DNA of 6,922 nucleotides from Pseudomonadota bacterium (GCA_023391775.1 JAEWAG010000329.1:1-6922); one strand, 5' to 3'; numbered from the stretch's first letter, positions 1-6,367 are shown. Translations and numbers: made by a program. The notes: a model not told the origin generated them from the sequence alone.

Positions 1-196
1 CCACACCGTGGGCGGCCTGTCGGCGCACACCGGCCAGGGCGGCCTGCTGGAGTGGTATGGCCAGTTCCGCGGCACGCCGCCGGTCGCCCTGGTCCATGGC
101 GAGGACGACGCGCGCCAGGCGCTGGCCGCGGAGATCGGGCGCCGCTACGGGGCGCGGGTCGAACTGCCGCGGCTGGGCACGCGGCTGGCGGTCTGA
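1..196 (+). CDS. MBL-fold beta-CASP (RNA-specificity) metallohydrolase, C-terminal part
   Basis: This is the C-terminal 64 codons of a protein that begins before the window; the frame starts at base 2 and ends with TGA at 194-196. Near the start it has GGLSAH, followed about 20 residues later by LVHGE. These match beta-CASP motif B (the His of SAH) and motif C (the His of VHGE), known from RNase J, CPSF-73 and bacterial YSH1-like proteins. The family uses two zinc ions to cut RNA or other phosphodiesters; whether this member is a true RNase cannot be told from the tail. The end after motif C is short (about 30 residues), so there is no added C-terminal domain like that of RNase J. The next gene starts 35 bases downstream on the same strand. 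Confidence 0.85.
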   Translation, partial: HTVGGLSAHTGQGGLLEWYGQFRGTPPVALVHGEDDARQALAAEIGRRYGARVELPRLGTRLAV

Positions 197-198
197 GG

Positions 199-214
199 CG
201 GGCGCCGGCGCCCG
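199..214. repeat. Perfect 16-base palindrome in the gap before the oxidoreductase gene
   Basis: CGGGCGCCGGCGCCCG reads the same on both strands. It begins two bases after the stop codon of the beta-CASP gene. As RNA it could form a 6-bp GC stem with a 4-base loop, but no T-run follows, so it is a poor intrinsic terminator. Relative to an inferred transcription start at 232 it would cover about -33 to -18, a typical operator position. GC-rich DNA yields short palindromes easily, so its function is uncertain. Confidence 0.4.
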
Positions 215-216
215 GG

Positions 217-225
217 TGGTATACC
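217..225 (+). promoter_or_regulatory. Candidate extended -10 box for a leaderless oxidoreductase mRNA
   Basis: TGGTATACC contains the extended -10 TGn followed by TATACC (four of six bases as TATAAT). It is one of few AT-containing spots in a very GC-rich gap. The last base of the box is seven bases before the A of the ATG at 232, which is where transcription would be expected to start. No convincing Shine-Dalgarno sequence precedes that ATG. No good -35 box is seen, which is tolerated with an extended -10. GGTATACC is also an 8-base palindrome and could instead be part of an operator. Confidence 0.4.
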
Positions 226-231
226 TGCCGC

Positions 232-1833
232 ATGCGAAGCGATGACAACCGGCGTGACGTTCTCCTCGTAGGTGGCGGCCACAACGGCCTGGTCTGCGCC
301 GCCTACCTGGCAAAGGCGGGGTTGAAGGTGACCGTGCTGGAGCGCCGCGACGTGGTCGGTGGCGCGGCGGTGACCGAGGAGTTCCATCCCGGATTCCGCA
401 ACTCGGTGGCCTCGTACACCGTCTCGTTGCTGCAGCCGAAGGTGATCGAGGACCTGGACCTGCACGGCCACGGCCTGCGCGTGGTCCTGCGCCGGCGCAA
501 CAACTTCCTGCCGCTGCCCGATGGCGGCTACCTGCTCACCGGCGGCGGGCGCACGGCCGAAGAGGTCGCGAAGTTCTCCCGCCGCGACGCGGAGATGCTG
601 CCGGCGTACGAAGCACGCCTGGACGCGATGGCCGACGTGCTGCGCGCGCTGGCCCTGCAGCCGCCGCCCAACGTCACCGATGGCGGCTGGCTGCAGGCGC
701 TGCCGGAACTGCTGCGTACCGCGCGCCTGGGTCGCCAGCTGCACGCGCTGGACCCGGCCCTGCGCCAGGACCTGCTGGACCTGTTCACCGTCTCCGCCGC
801 CGAGTACCTGGACCGCTGGGTGGAGAGCGGACCGATCAAGGCCCTGTTCGGGTTCGACGGCATCGTCGGCAATTACGCCAGCCCCTATGCGCCAGGCACG
901 GCTTACGTCCTGCTGCACCACGTGTTCGGCCAGGCCAACGGGGTCAAGGGCGCCTGGGGCCATGCGATCGGCGGGATGGGCGCGATCACCCGGGCCATGG
1001 CGCGGGCCGCTGGGGCCGCCGGCGCGGAGATCCGGACCGGGCAGGGCGTGGAACGGGTCCTGGTCGAGGACGGCCGCGCCGTGGGCGTGGTGACCTCGGG
1101 CGGGGAGACGCTGCGCGCCCGCGCGGTGGTCGCCAACGTCAATCCGAAGCTGCTCTACCAGCGGCTGCTGCCGGCCGGAGCGGTGCCCGCGGCCACCGCC
1201 GAGCGCATGCGCAACTGGCGCTGCGGCTCGGGCACGTTCCGCATGAACGTGGCGCTGTCGAGGTTGCCGGACTTCAGCGCCCTGCCCGGGTCGGGCGAGC
1301 ACCTGACCGCCGGCATCATCCTGGCGCCGAGCCTGGACTACATGGACCGTGCCTGGCGCGACGCACGCGAGCACGGCTGGTCGCGCGAGCCCATCGTGGA
1401 GATGCTGGTGCCTTCCACCCTGGACGACTCGCTCGCGCCGCCGGGCATGCACGTTGCCAGCCTGTTCTGCCAGCACGTGGCCCCGCAACTTCCCGGCGGC
1501 CGCAGCTGGGATGACTGCCGCGAGGAAGTGGCCGACCTCATGCTCGCCACCGTGGACCGCTACGCGCCCGGTTTCGCGGCCTCGGTGCTCGGCCGGCAGG
1601 TGCTCAGCCCGCTGGCCCTGGAGCGCGAGTTCGGCCTGGTCGGCGGCGACATCTTCCATGGCGCGCTGAGCCTCAACCAGCTGTTCTCGGCACGGCCGAT
1701 GCTGGGCCAGGCCGGCTACCGCGGCGCGATCCCGGGCCTGTACCTGTGCGGCTCCGGCACCCATCCCGGTGGCGGGGTGACCGGCGCCCCGGGCCACAAC
1801 GCCGCGCAGGTGGTGATCGCCGACCTGCGCTGA
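232..1833 (+). CDS. FAD-dependent oxidoreductase, phytoene-desaturase-like (PYROXD2/COG1233 group)
   Basis: The product is 533 residues, the usual length for this family. The N-terminus has a Rossmann FAD-binding motif, GGGHNG at residues 14-19, with an acidic residue (E37) at the end of the second strand, followed by GGAAVTEE. The C-terminus has the second flavin-binding signature, LYLCGSGTHPGGGVTGAPGHNAA, starting near residue 503, which is characteristic of CrtI-like and PYROXD2-like enzymes. The family includes carotenoid desaturases and isomerases, but no carotenoid genes (crtB, crtE) are nearby, so the substrate is unknown. The ATG at 232 is preferred because the Rossmann strand begins about ten residues after it; an open frame extends upstream to 52 but overlaps the preceding gene and has no FAD-family features. 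No Shine-Dalgarno is apparent, and a -10-like box sits directly upstream. The product is probably cytosolic or loosely membrane-associated, as no signal peptide is seen. Confidence 0.93.
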   Translation: MRSDDNRRDVLLVGGGHNGLVCAAYLAKAGLKVTVLERRDVVGGAAVTEEFHPGFRNSVASYTVSLLQPKVIEDLDLHGHGLRVVLRRRNNFLPLPDGGYLLTGGGRTAEEVAKFSRRDAEMLPAYEARLDAMADVLRALALQPPPNVTDGGWLQALPELLRTARLGRQLHALDPALRQDLLDLFTVSAAEYLDRWVESGPIKALFGFDGIVGNYASPYAPGTAYVLLHHVFGQANGVKGAWGHAIGGMGAITRAMARAAGAAGAEIRTGQGVERVLVEDGRAVGVVTSGGETLRARAVVANVNPKLLYQRLLPAGAVPAATAERMRNWRCGSGTFRMNVALSRLPDFSALPGSGEHLTAGIILAPSLDYMDRAWRDAREHGWSREPIVEMLVPSTLDDSLAPPGMHVASLFCQHVAPQLPGGRSWDDCREEVADLMLATVDRYAPGFAASVLGRQVLSPLALEREFGLVGGDIFHGALSLNQLFSARPMLGQAGYRGAIPGLYLCGSGTHPGGGVTGAPGHNAAQVVIADLR

Positions 1834-1870
1834 GCAGCGGACCAGGCAACCCGGAGGGCGGTCGGGATGT

Positions 1871-1883
1871 CCGGCTCAGCCGG
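1871..1883. terminator. Short hairpin between convergent genes, possible bidirectional terminator
   Basis: CCGGCTCAGCCGG forms a 5-bp GC stem with a TCA loop. The loop is the reverse complement of the stop codon of the leftward serine hydrolase. It lies 38 bases past the stop of the rightward oxidoreductase, in the 42-base gap where the two genes converge. No T-run flanks it on either side, so it is at best a weak or Rho-assisted terminator. Confidence 0.25.
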
Positions 1884-2919
1884 GCGGACGCACTCCGTGG
1901 GCGCGACCCAGGGCCAGCGCGAGCGGATACGGTTCCGGATCGTCGCGGTTGCTGAGCACGATCACGGTCAGGCGCTGCGCCGGCCAGCGCACGACCACGT
2001 TGCGGAAGCCGATGCTCTCGCCGCTGTGCCAGACGCTGTCGCCATTGAGGCGCCAGCCGAAGCCGTAATGCGGCACATCCGGCTCGCCGGTGGCGACGTG
2101 CGGGGTGAACAGCAGTGCGCGCCAGGGCGCCTGCAGCAGGCGGTCGTCGTATAGCGCCGCGTCCCAGCGCGCCAGGTCGTCGATGCTTGAATAGATGCCG
2201 CCATCGCCCAGCACGGCGCTGGTCGGGCTCTGGTCGGTGCGGATCCAGGTGCCGTCGACCGGGCTGTAGCCATAGGCACGATGCGCGACGCTGTTCCTGC
2301 CCTGGCGATGGGCCACGCTGTCGCGCATGCCCAGCGGCTGGAAGATGCGGGTGTGCAGGAACCCGGCGAAATCCTGGCCGGAGGCGCGCTCCACCACCAG
2401 GGCCAGCAGCGCGTATCCGCTGTTGCTGTAGCGGTAGGCGCTGCCCGGCGGAAAATACGTGTGGTCCTGCGCTTCCAGGATGCGCAGTACGTCCGCGTCG
2501 TGGAGCTGCCGCGCAAGCCCCTCAGGCAGGAAATCCTCGTAGTCGACCAGGCCGGAGGTGTGGCCCAGCAACTGGCGCAGGCTGATGGCGTCGGCCGCCG
2601 CGGGCAGGGACGGCAGCCAGCGGCGGACCGGGTCGTCCAGCGACAGCCGGCCGTCCTGTGCCAGCAGCAGGATCGCCGTGGCGGTGAACTGCTTGGTCAC
2701 CGAGGCCAGGCGATAGCAGGTGGCCGGCGTGGCCGCTTCTCCGGCTTCCAGGTCGGCCATGCCCCAGGCCGCGCGCAGCACGGGCTCGCCGTCGCGCAGC
2801 ACCAGCACCGAGGCTCCGGGCACCTGGCCCTGGTAGCGCTCCAGCAGCGTGGCCACCTGCGGTGGGATGGCATGCATCCCGGTGCCGGCAAGCATGAGCA
2901 GGGGCAGCAGTGGCAGCAT
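1876..2919 (-). CDS. Exported serine hydrolase, class C beta-lactamase/CubicO family (peptidase S12)
   Basis: The product is 347 residues. Residues 1-17 form a short hydrophobic leader ending in MHA before IPP, consistent with a Sec signal peptide cut after residue 17 and a periplasmic enzyme. All three active-site motifs of the penicillin-binding/class C fold are present: SVTK at 73-76 (catalytic Ser73, Lys76), YSN at 164-166, and HSG at 298-300 in place of KTG. The conserved LLGHTSGL block lies at 117-124. HSG/HTG in the third motif is common in esterases, D-amino peptidases and other CubicO relatives and less typical of true AmpC enzymes, so a resistance role should not be assumed. The ATG at 2917-2919 is supported by GGAG at 2928-2931, eight bases upstream. 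It is the third gene of a leftward block, 71 bases after the transporter stop. Confidence 0.92.
   Translation of the reverse strand: MLPLLPLLMLAGTGMHAIPPQVATLLERYQGQVPGASVLVLRDGEPVLRAAWGMADLEAGEAATPATCYRLASVTKQFTATAILLLAQDGRLSLDDPVRRWLPSLPAAADAISLRQLLGHTSGLVDYEDFLPEGLARQLHDADVLRILEAQDHTYFPPGSAYRYSNSGYALLALVVERASGQDFAGFLHTRIFQPLGMRDSVAHRQGRNSVAHRAYGYSPVDGTWIRTDQSPTSAVLGDGGIYSSIDDLARWDAALYDDRLLQAPWRALLFTPHVATGEPDVPHYGFGWRLNGDSVWHSGESIGFRNVVVRWPAQRLTVIVLSNRDDPEPYPLALALGRAHGVRPPG
2279..2321 (-). repeat. Imperfect direct repeat (two 16-base copies, 27-base period) inside the serine hydrolase
   Basis: Bases 2279-2294 and 2306-2321 match at 14 of 16 positions, with mismatches at copy positions 6 and 9. 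The repeat encodes DSVAHR and NSVAHR nine residues apart (about residues 200-214). The period is an exact number of codons, so it may be a small in-frame duplication that diverged in a surface loop, or simply convergent codon use. Confidence 0.5.
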
Positions 2920-2927
2920 CGCATCGG

Positions 2928-2931
2928 CTCC
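2928..2931 (-). promoter_or_regulatory. Shine-Dalgarno site of the serine hydrolase
   Basis: GGAG on the minus strand lies eight bases before the ATG at 2919. It favours this start over the out-of-frame ATG at 2924-2922. Confidence 0.6.
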
Positions 2932-2968
2932 GGGCGGGGAAGGCCGAGACTAGCCTGTCGACGCGGCG

Positions 2969-2983
2969 CCGGCGAACCGCCGG
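2969..2983 (-). other. Intergenic hairpin between transporter and serine hydrolase genes
   Basis: CCGGCGAACCGCCGG forms a 6-bp GC stem with a 3-base loop, starting eight bases after the transporter stop codon on the minus strand. No U-run follows, so it may act as a transcript-stabilising or attenuating hairpin, or have no role. It means readthrough from the upstream pair into the hydrolase gene cannot be assumed. Confidence 0.3.
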
Positions 2984-2990
2984 GCCGGAG

Positions 2991-3770
2991 TCACGCGGCG
3001 GCCTGCTCGCGCAGCTGGCGGGCGCGCCCGGCGCCCAGGTAGCCGATGATCAGGCGCCGCATCAGGTACAGCAGCGGGATCAGCGCGATCGCGCACAGCA
3101 TCTTGTAGGCGTAGTTGAGCGAGCTGACCGCCAGGAACAGCGAGGTCGGCCACTTCTGCGGGCCGAGCACGAAGGCGATCCAGATCACCACGAAACTGTC
3201 CACCAGCTGCGACACCGCGGTCGAGCCGGTGGCGCGCAGCCAGACGTGGCGTTCGCCGGTGGCGCGGCGGATGCGATGGAACACCGAGACGTCGATCAGC
3301 TGGCCGACCACGAAGGCGGTCAGCGAGCCGGCGATGGTCCACAGCCCCTGGCCGAACACCGCCGCGAAGGCCGCCTGGTAGTCCGGCACGCCCTGGCCCT
3401 GGGCCGCGTCGCGCCACCAGCCGGCAGGCGCCAGGGAGATGGCCGCGAACGCGAAAAGGAACCCGTAGCAGATCAGCCCCGCGGCCAGCCAGGAGATGAA
3501 TCGCACGCCGCGGCGGCCGAAGAACTCGTTCACCGTGTCGGTCATGATGAACACCACCGGCCACAGCAGGGTGCCGGCGGTGAAGCTCAGCGAGCCGGTC
3601 TGGCCGAACAGGTTCCACTCCAGCGGTGCCAGTCCGAGGGTGTCCTCCAGGGCGAAGATCTTGACCCCGATGAATTCGGCCAGCACCGCATTGGCGCAGA
3701 AGAAGGCGGCCAGCACGATGAACAGGCGGACCGCACGGTCCTGGAGTGGCCGTGCGGTCGCGACCTCCAT
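2991..3770 (-). CDS. yhhQ: Queuosine precursor transporter (YhhQ/VUT family, COG1738)
   Basis: The product is 259 residues, an inner-membrane protein with about six hydrophobic segments (near residues 15-36, 64-80, 91-114, 140-165, 188-203 and 213-240). Family marks are visible: TDTVNEFFGRRGVR at 77-90 (the D..NE.YG-type motif after the second segment), GQLIDVSVF at 156-164 and the repeat-like SQLVDSFVV at 187-195. In E. coli, YhhQ imports the 7-deazaguanine precursors preQ0/preQ1 used to make queuosine in tRNA anticodons; this assignment is by family, and the exact base imported is not visible here. The ATG at 3768-3770 shares its A with the TGA of the upstream DUF502 gene (TGATG), and no Shine-Dalgarno is present, so translation is probably coupled. 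The frame stays open further upstream to 4703, but that extension is antisense to other genes and is not protein-like. Confidence 0.9.
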   Translation of the reverse strand: MEVATARPLQDRAVRLFIVLAAFFCANAVLAEFIGVKIFALEDTLGLAPLEWNLFGQTGSLSFTAGTLLWPVVFIMTDTVNEFFGRRGVRFISWLAAGLICYGFLFAFAAISLAPAGWWRDAAQGQGVPDYQAAFAAVFGQGLWTIAGSLTAFVVGQLIDVSVFHRIRRATGERHVWLRATGSTAVSQLVDSFVVIWIAFVLGPQKWPTSLFLAVSSLNYAYKMLCAIALIPLLYLMRRLIIGYLGAGRARQLREQAAA

Positions 3771-4444
3771 CAGCGTTCGCCGGCGCGGGTGAAGGGCATG
3801 GTTTCCGGGGCGACCGCGCCGCCGGAGATGATGAAGCCCATGGCCTGGTCCACGGTCCAGTCGGTGGGCGTGAGCAGTTCCACCGGCACCACCTCCAGAT
3901 AGCCGGAGGTCGGGTTGGGCGTGGTCGGCACGTACACCGCGGCCAGCTCGCGGCCGGTGCCTTCCTCGCGCAAGACGCGGGTGACCAGGCCGATGGCCTT
4001 CATCTCCCGGTGCGGGAAATCGATCAGGACCACGCGCTGGGTGCTGCCCGGCTTGGTCTGCAGGATGTCCAGCAGCTTGCGCGCGCTGGTGTAGATCACG
4101 TTGGCCAGCGGCACCCGCGCGATCAGCGCCTCGAACCAGCCCAGCAGTCGCTGGCCGACCACGCGCCGGGCCAGGGCACCGACGCCCAGGATCACCAGCA
4201 TCGTTGCCAGCAGGGCAATCGTGTTCTGTACCCACACCGCCTGCACCCAGCCCAGGTAGCCGGGGAAGGACGCGGCGATGCGCTGTGACAGGGGTACCAC
4301 CCACGGGCTGCTGATGCCCGAAAGCAGGACGAAGACGAACTTCACCACCACCCAGGTCAGCCACAGCGGCAGCAGGGTCAGCAGGCCGGTGACGAACAGG
4401 CGTTGCAGGGAGGTGCGCGGCGGCGCATGGGGGTCGGGCGACAT
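3770..4444 (-). CDS. DUF502 family inner-membrane protein
   Basis: The product is 224 residues, a normal length for DUF502 (COG2928). Two transmembrane helices are visible: residues 17-41, containing GLLTLLPLWLTWVV, and about 73-92. The family's conserved block VPLANVIYTSARKLLD follows at about 111-126, then a soluble C-terminal part with the RVVLIDFPHREMKAIGLVT stretch, the PTTPNPTSGYLEVVP loop and a GFIISGG stretch. The biochemical function of DUF502 is not established. It is the first gene of the leftward block and overlaps the next gene by one base. The ATG at 4442-4444 has no Shine-Dalgarno but has a TACAAT box seven bases upstream. The 68-base gap to the divergent gene at 4513 must hold both promoters. 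Confidence 0.9.
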   Translation of the reverse strand: MSPDPHAPPRTSLQRLFVTGLLTLLPLWLTWVVVKFVFVLLSGISSPWVVPLSQRIAASFPGYLGWVQAVWVQNTIALLATMLVILGVGALARRVVGQRLLGWFEALIARVPLANVIYTSARKLLDILQTKPGSTQRVVLIDFPHREMKAIGLVTRVLREEGTGRELAAVYVPTTPNPTSGYLEVVPVELLTPTDWTVDQAMGFIISGGAVAPETMPFTRAGER

Positions 4445-4451
4445 GCGGCGG

Positions 4452-4457
4452 ATTGTA
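4452..4457 (-). promoter_or_regulatory. Candidate -10 box (TACAAT) for a leaderless DUF502 mRNA
   Basis: On the minus strand TACAAT matches TATAAT at five of six bases and stands out in GC-rich surroundings. Seven bases separate it from the ATG of the DUF502 gene, placing the expected transcription start at or one base before the start codon. No matching -35 box is seen at 16-18 bases spacing. Confidence 0.45.
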
Positions 4458-4495
4458 GCCTTCGGCGGTTATGCTGGGGCCAGGCAAGGGATGCC

Positions 4496-4502
4496 AGGGG
4501 AG
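4496..4502 (+). promoter_or_regulatory. Shine-Dalgarno site of the membrane-anchored unknown protein
   Basis: AGGGGAG lies ten bases before the ATG at 4513 (seven before the GTG at 4510). It selects 4513 (or 4510) over the in-frame ATG at 4471, which lies upstream of this site. Confidence 0.65.
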
Positions 4503-4512
4503 AAATGCAGTG

Positions 4513-5868
4513 ATGCGCTTTCTGAAGTGGTCGGGCGGGATCGTGCTGGGGCTGGTGCTGCTGGCCGTGGCCGGATACATGGGGTTGCGCGCGCTCGGTC
4601 CGCCGCAGGCCGAGCGTGAGGCGCTGGCCCTGCTCGATGCCGGGCCGGAGCCGGTGGTGGGGGTGGATGGATTCGCCGCCCTGTACACGGTCCGGCACGA
4701 CATTCCCGCATCCGCACGGGATGCGGTGGTGGCAGAGGACGTCCGCCGGCTTGTCGCCAGCGCGCCCCCGGGCGAGGACGGCGCACCGGCATGGACCAGC
4801 GCCCTTGGGCAGTGGCCGTCGCTGGAGCCGGAGCGGGCGCAGGATGATCCATCGTGGTGCTCCGCCCGCGCCGATGATTGCCTGGACCGCGTGCGGTCCG
4901 CTCCGGATGCCTACGCCGGGCTGCTGCAGCGCCATGCCGGTGTGCTGGACCGCACCGCCGAACTGCGCGCCGCGCACCGCTTCGCCAATCCGTTCCCGCC
5001 ACGGCTGGATGCGCCGGTGCCCGCGTTCCAGTCCGTGGTGCGGCTGGCAACGCGGACGGCCTGGCGCTTCCAGGCCGGGCAGGTCGACCTGGCCATGGCT
5101 GATGCCTGCGAGGACCTGGCCCTGGGCCGACGCATGATCGAGGCCGGTGACAGCCTGATCGGCAGCATGGTCGGCGCGACCCTCGTGCAGGACAACGCCA
5201 GCCTGCTCGGCCAGATGCTGGCCGAGCTGCCGCGCGAGCACCCGTTGCCGGCGCAGTGCGCCCGGGCCGTCACCCCGGTCCTGGCGCTGGAGCAGGGCCT
5301 GTGCCGGACAATGCAGTCCGAAGGCCGGTACGTGGTCGCCGGGCTGCGCAACCTCGACGCATTGGCGGCCAGCGGCCGGGACATGCCGGAATGGCAGTTG
5401 CGGCTGCTGTTCGATCCGGAGGCCACCGCGGCCCGCGTGGCCCCGGCCTTTGCCGTGTATTGCCAGGAGCCGGCCCGCAGGCAGCTGTCGGCCGACCTGC
5501 CGTTGCCGCCCGCCGCGCTGCCGACGAAGTCGCCGCGATGCCTGGCCAACGCCATCGGCTGCATCCTCTCCGACATCGCCGCGCCCCCTTATGCGGACTA
5601 CGCGCGGAGGCTGCAGGATGCCGACGCCCAGTTGCGCACCCTGGCCGCCATGCTGGAGCTGCGCGGCCAGGACGGGGCAATGGACACCGCGGCACTGGCG
5701 CGGTTGCCGGCCGCGCGGGGCGACCGTGCGCGGCCGCTGCTGCTCGATGCCGAAGCCGGCACCCTCGGCGTGGCCCTGTACGGCACGCGCGGCGATGCCG
5801 ACGCACCGGGCACCTGGTCGGTGCCGCTGCCGGCCAGTCGCCTTCAGGTGGTGCCGGCGTCGCCCTGA
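4513..5868 (+). CDS. Membrane-anchored protein of unknown function with eight cysteines
   Basis: I do not recognise a characterised family. The product is 451 residues. MRFLKW, a positive N-terminus, is followed by one hydrophobic segment at about residues 7-27; there is no signal-peptidase site I trust, so it is probably an N-terminal anchor with the rest in the periplasm. The remainder is rich in Ala, Leu and Arg and looks mostly helical. Eight cysteines (116, 123, 199, 249, 264, 317, 343, 350) include close pairs at 116/123 and 343/350, which would suit disulfides outside the cytoplasm. A conserved-looking early block reads VDGFAALYTVRHDIP (about residues 51-65). The start at 4513 follows a good ribosome site. 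The gene diverges from DUF502, and its 3' end overlaps the thioesterase-like gene by 25 bases. Third positions are strongly G/C throughout, supporting a real gene. It may belong to a lineage-restricted family. Confidence 0.8.
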   Translation: MRFLKWSGGIVLGLVLLAVAGYMGLRALGPPQAEREALALLDAGPEPVVGVDGFAALYTVRHDIPASARDAVVAEDVRRLVASAPPGEDGAPAWTSALGQWPSLEPERAQDDPSWCSARADDCLDRVRSAPDAYAGLLQRHAGVLDRTAELRAAHRFANPFPPRLDAPVPAFQSVVRLATRTAWRFQAGQVDLAMADACEDLALGRRMIEAGDSLIGSMVGATLVQDNASLLGQMLAELPREHPLPAQCARAVTPVLALEQGLCRTMQSEGRYVVAGLRNLDALAASGRDMPEWQLRLLFDPEATAARVAPAFAVYCQEPARRQLSADLPLPPAALPTKSPRCLANAIGCILSDIAAPPYADYARRLQDADAQLRTLAAMLELRGQDGAMDTAALARLPAARGDRARPLLLDAEAGTLGVALYGTRGDADAPGTWSVPLPASRLQVVPASP

Positions 5869-6335
5869 GCCCCGTCGCGGGCCGGCCGCCGGTCCGGCTT
5901 GCGCCGCACGTAGACCTGCTTGCGTACCCGGGCGACCACGTCGCCCGCCGCATCGCGGATCCCGTTCTCGAACCAGTGCAGGTGCTTGGCCCCGCCGGCC
6001 GTGGCCTGCCGTATCTCGGCCAGGACGTCCGGGGTGATGCGGAACTCGGTCCAGACAGTGCCGCGCCCCGGCTTGAGGAAGTCGATGCTGCCGGACTGGT
6101 CCCAGACGTAGTAATCGCGCCCCAGCTGCTGCATCAGCAGCAGCATCCAGAACGGGTCGCTCATGGCGAACAGGCTGCCGCCGAAATGGGTACGCACGTA
6201 GTTGCGGTTCCAGGGCCGCATGCGCAGCTCCACCCGCGCATGGCTCCAGTCGGCGGCAATGCCCGTGACCTGGATCCCGGTGAACAGGAACGGGGGCCAC
6301 AGGTTCATGCCGTGGCGCAGGAGCGTGGGATTCAT
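5844..6335 (-). CDS. DUF4442 hotdog-fold thioesterase-like protein
   Basis: The product is 163 residues, typical of single hotdog-domain proteins. The motif NRNYVRTHFGGSLFAMSDP at residues 43-61 is the family's central-helix signature (HFGGS with an acidic residue, D60, a few positions on). It is followed by GSIDFLKPGRGTVWTEFRI and a late RKQVYVRRK strand. Hotdog proteins of this group are related to acyl-CoA thioesterases such as PaaI; activity and substrate here are inferred, not shown. The tail after residue 150 is charged and low in order. The ATG at 6333-6335 has no clear Shine-Dalgarno; an in-frame ATG at 6306-6308 (residue 10) is an alternative, but NLWPPF just after it is conserved-looking in either case. 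It is divergent from accD, and its 3' end is antisense to the end of the preceding gene. Confidence 0.85.
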   Translation of the reverse strand: MNPTLLRHGMNLWPPFLFTGIQVTGIAADWSHARVELRMRPWNRNYVRTHFGGSLFAMSDPFWMLLLMQQLGRDYYVWDQSGSIDFLKPGRGTVWTEFRITPDVLAEIRQATAGGAKHLHWFENGIRDAAGDVVARVRKQVYVRRKPDRRPARDGAQGDAGTT

Positions 6336-6367
6336 GCGCGGTGCCGATGGAAAAGGGCGCGCAGCCT

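Noticed and set aside
199..225. Intrinsic terminator after the beta-CASP gene
   Set aside because: The palindrome gives a short GC stem, but no T-run follows; the next bases resemble a promoter instead.
52..231. In-frame upstream extension of the oxidoreductase to 52
   Set aside because: It overlaps the beta-CASP coding end, encodes an Arg/Gly/Ala-rich stretch unlike any flavoprotein N-terminus, and the Rossmann strand starts right after the ATG at 232.
145..1797. Open frame of 550 codons antisense to the oxidoreductase
   Set aside because: It is an antisense shadow in GC-rich DNA where stops are rare. The product is rich in Gly, Ala, His, Arg and Gln without domain features, while the opposite strand encodes a clear enzyme.
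2281..3902. Plus-strand open frames of 253 and 330 codons opposite the serine hydrolase and membrane genes
   Set aside because: Both are shadows of the minus-strand genes, with biased Arg/Gly/Gln/His composition and no recognisable domain.
4471..4512. Upstream ATG at 4471 as start of the unknown protein
   Set aside because: The added 14 residues are unlike a membrane-anchor N-terminus, and the ribosome site at 4496-4502 lies inside this stretch, pointing to 4513.
3771..4703. Apparent N-terminal extension of the YhhQ transporter (continuous frame up to 4703)
   Set aside because: The extension overlaps DUF502 in another frame and then runs antisense to the unknown gene. Family length and the TGATG junction place the true start at 3770.
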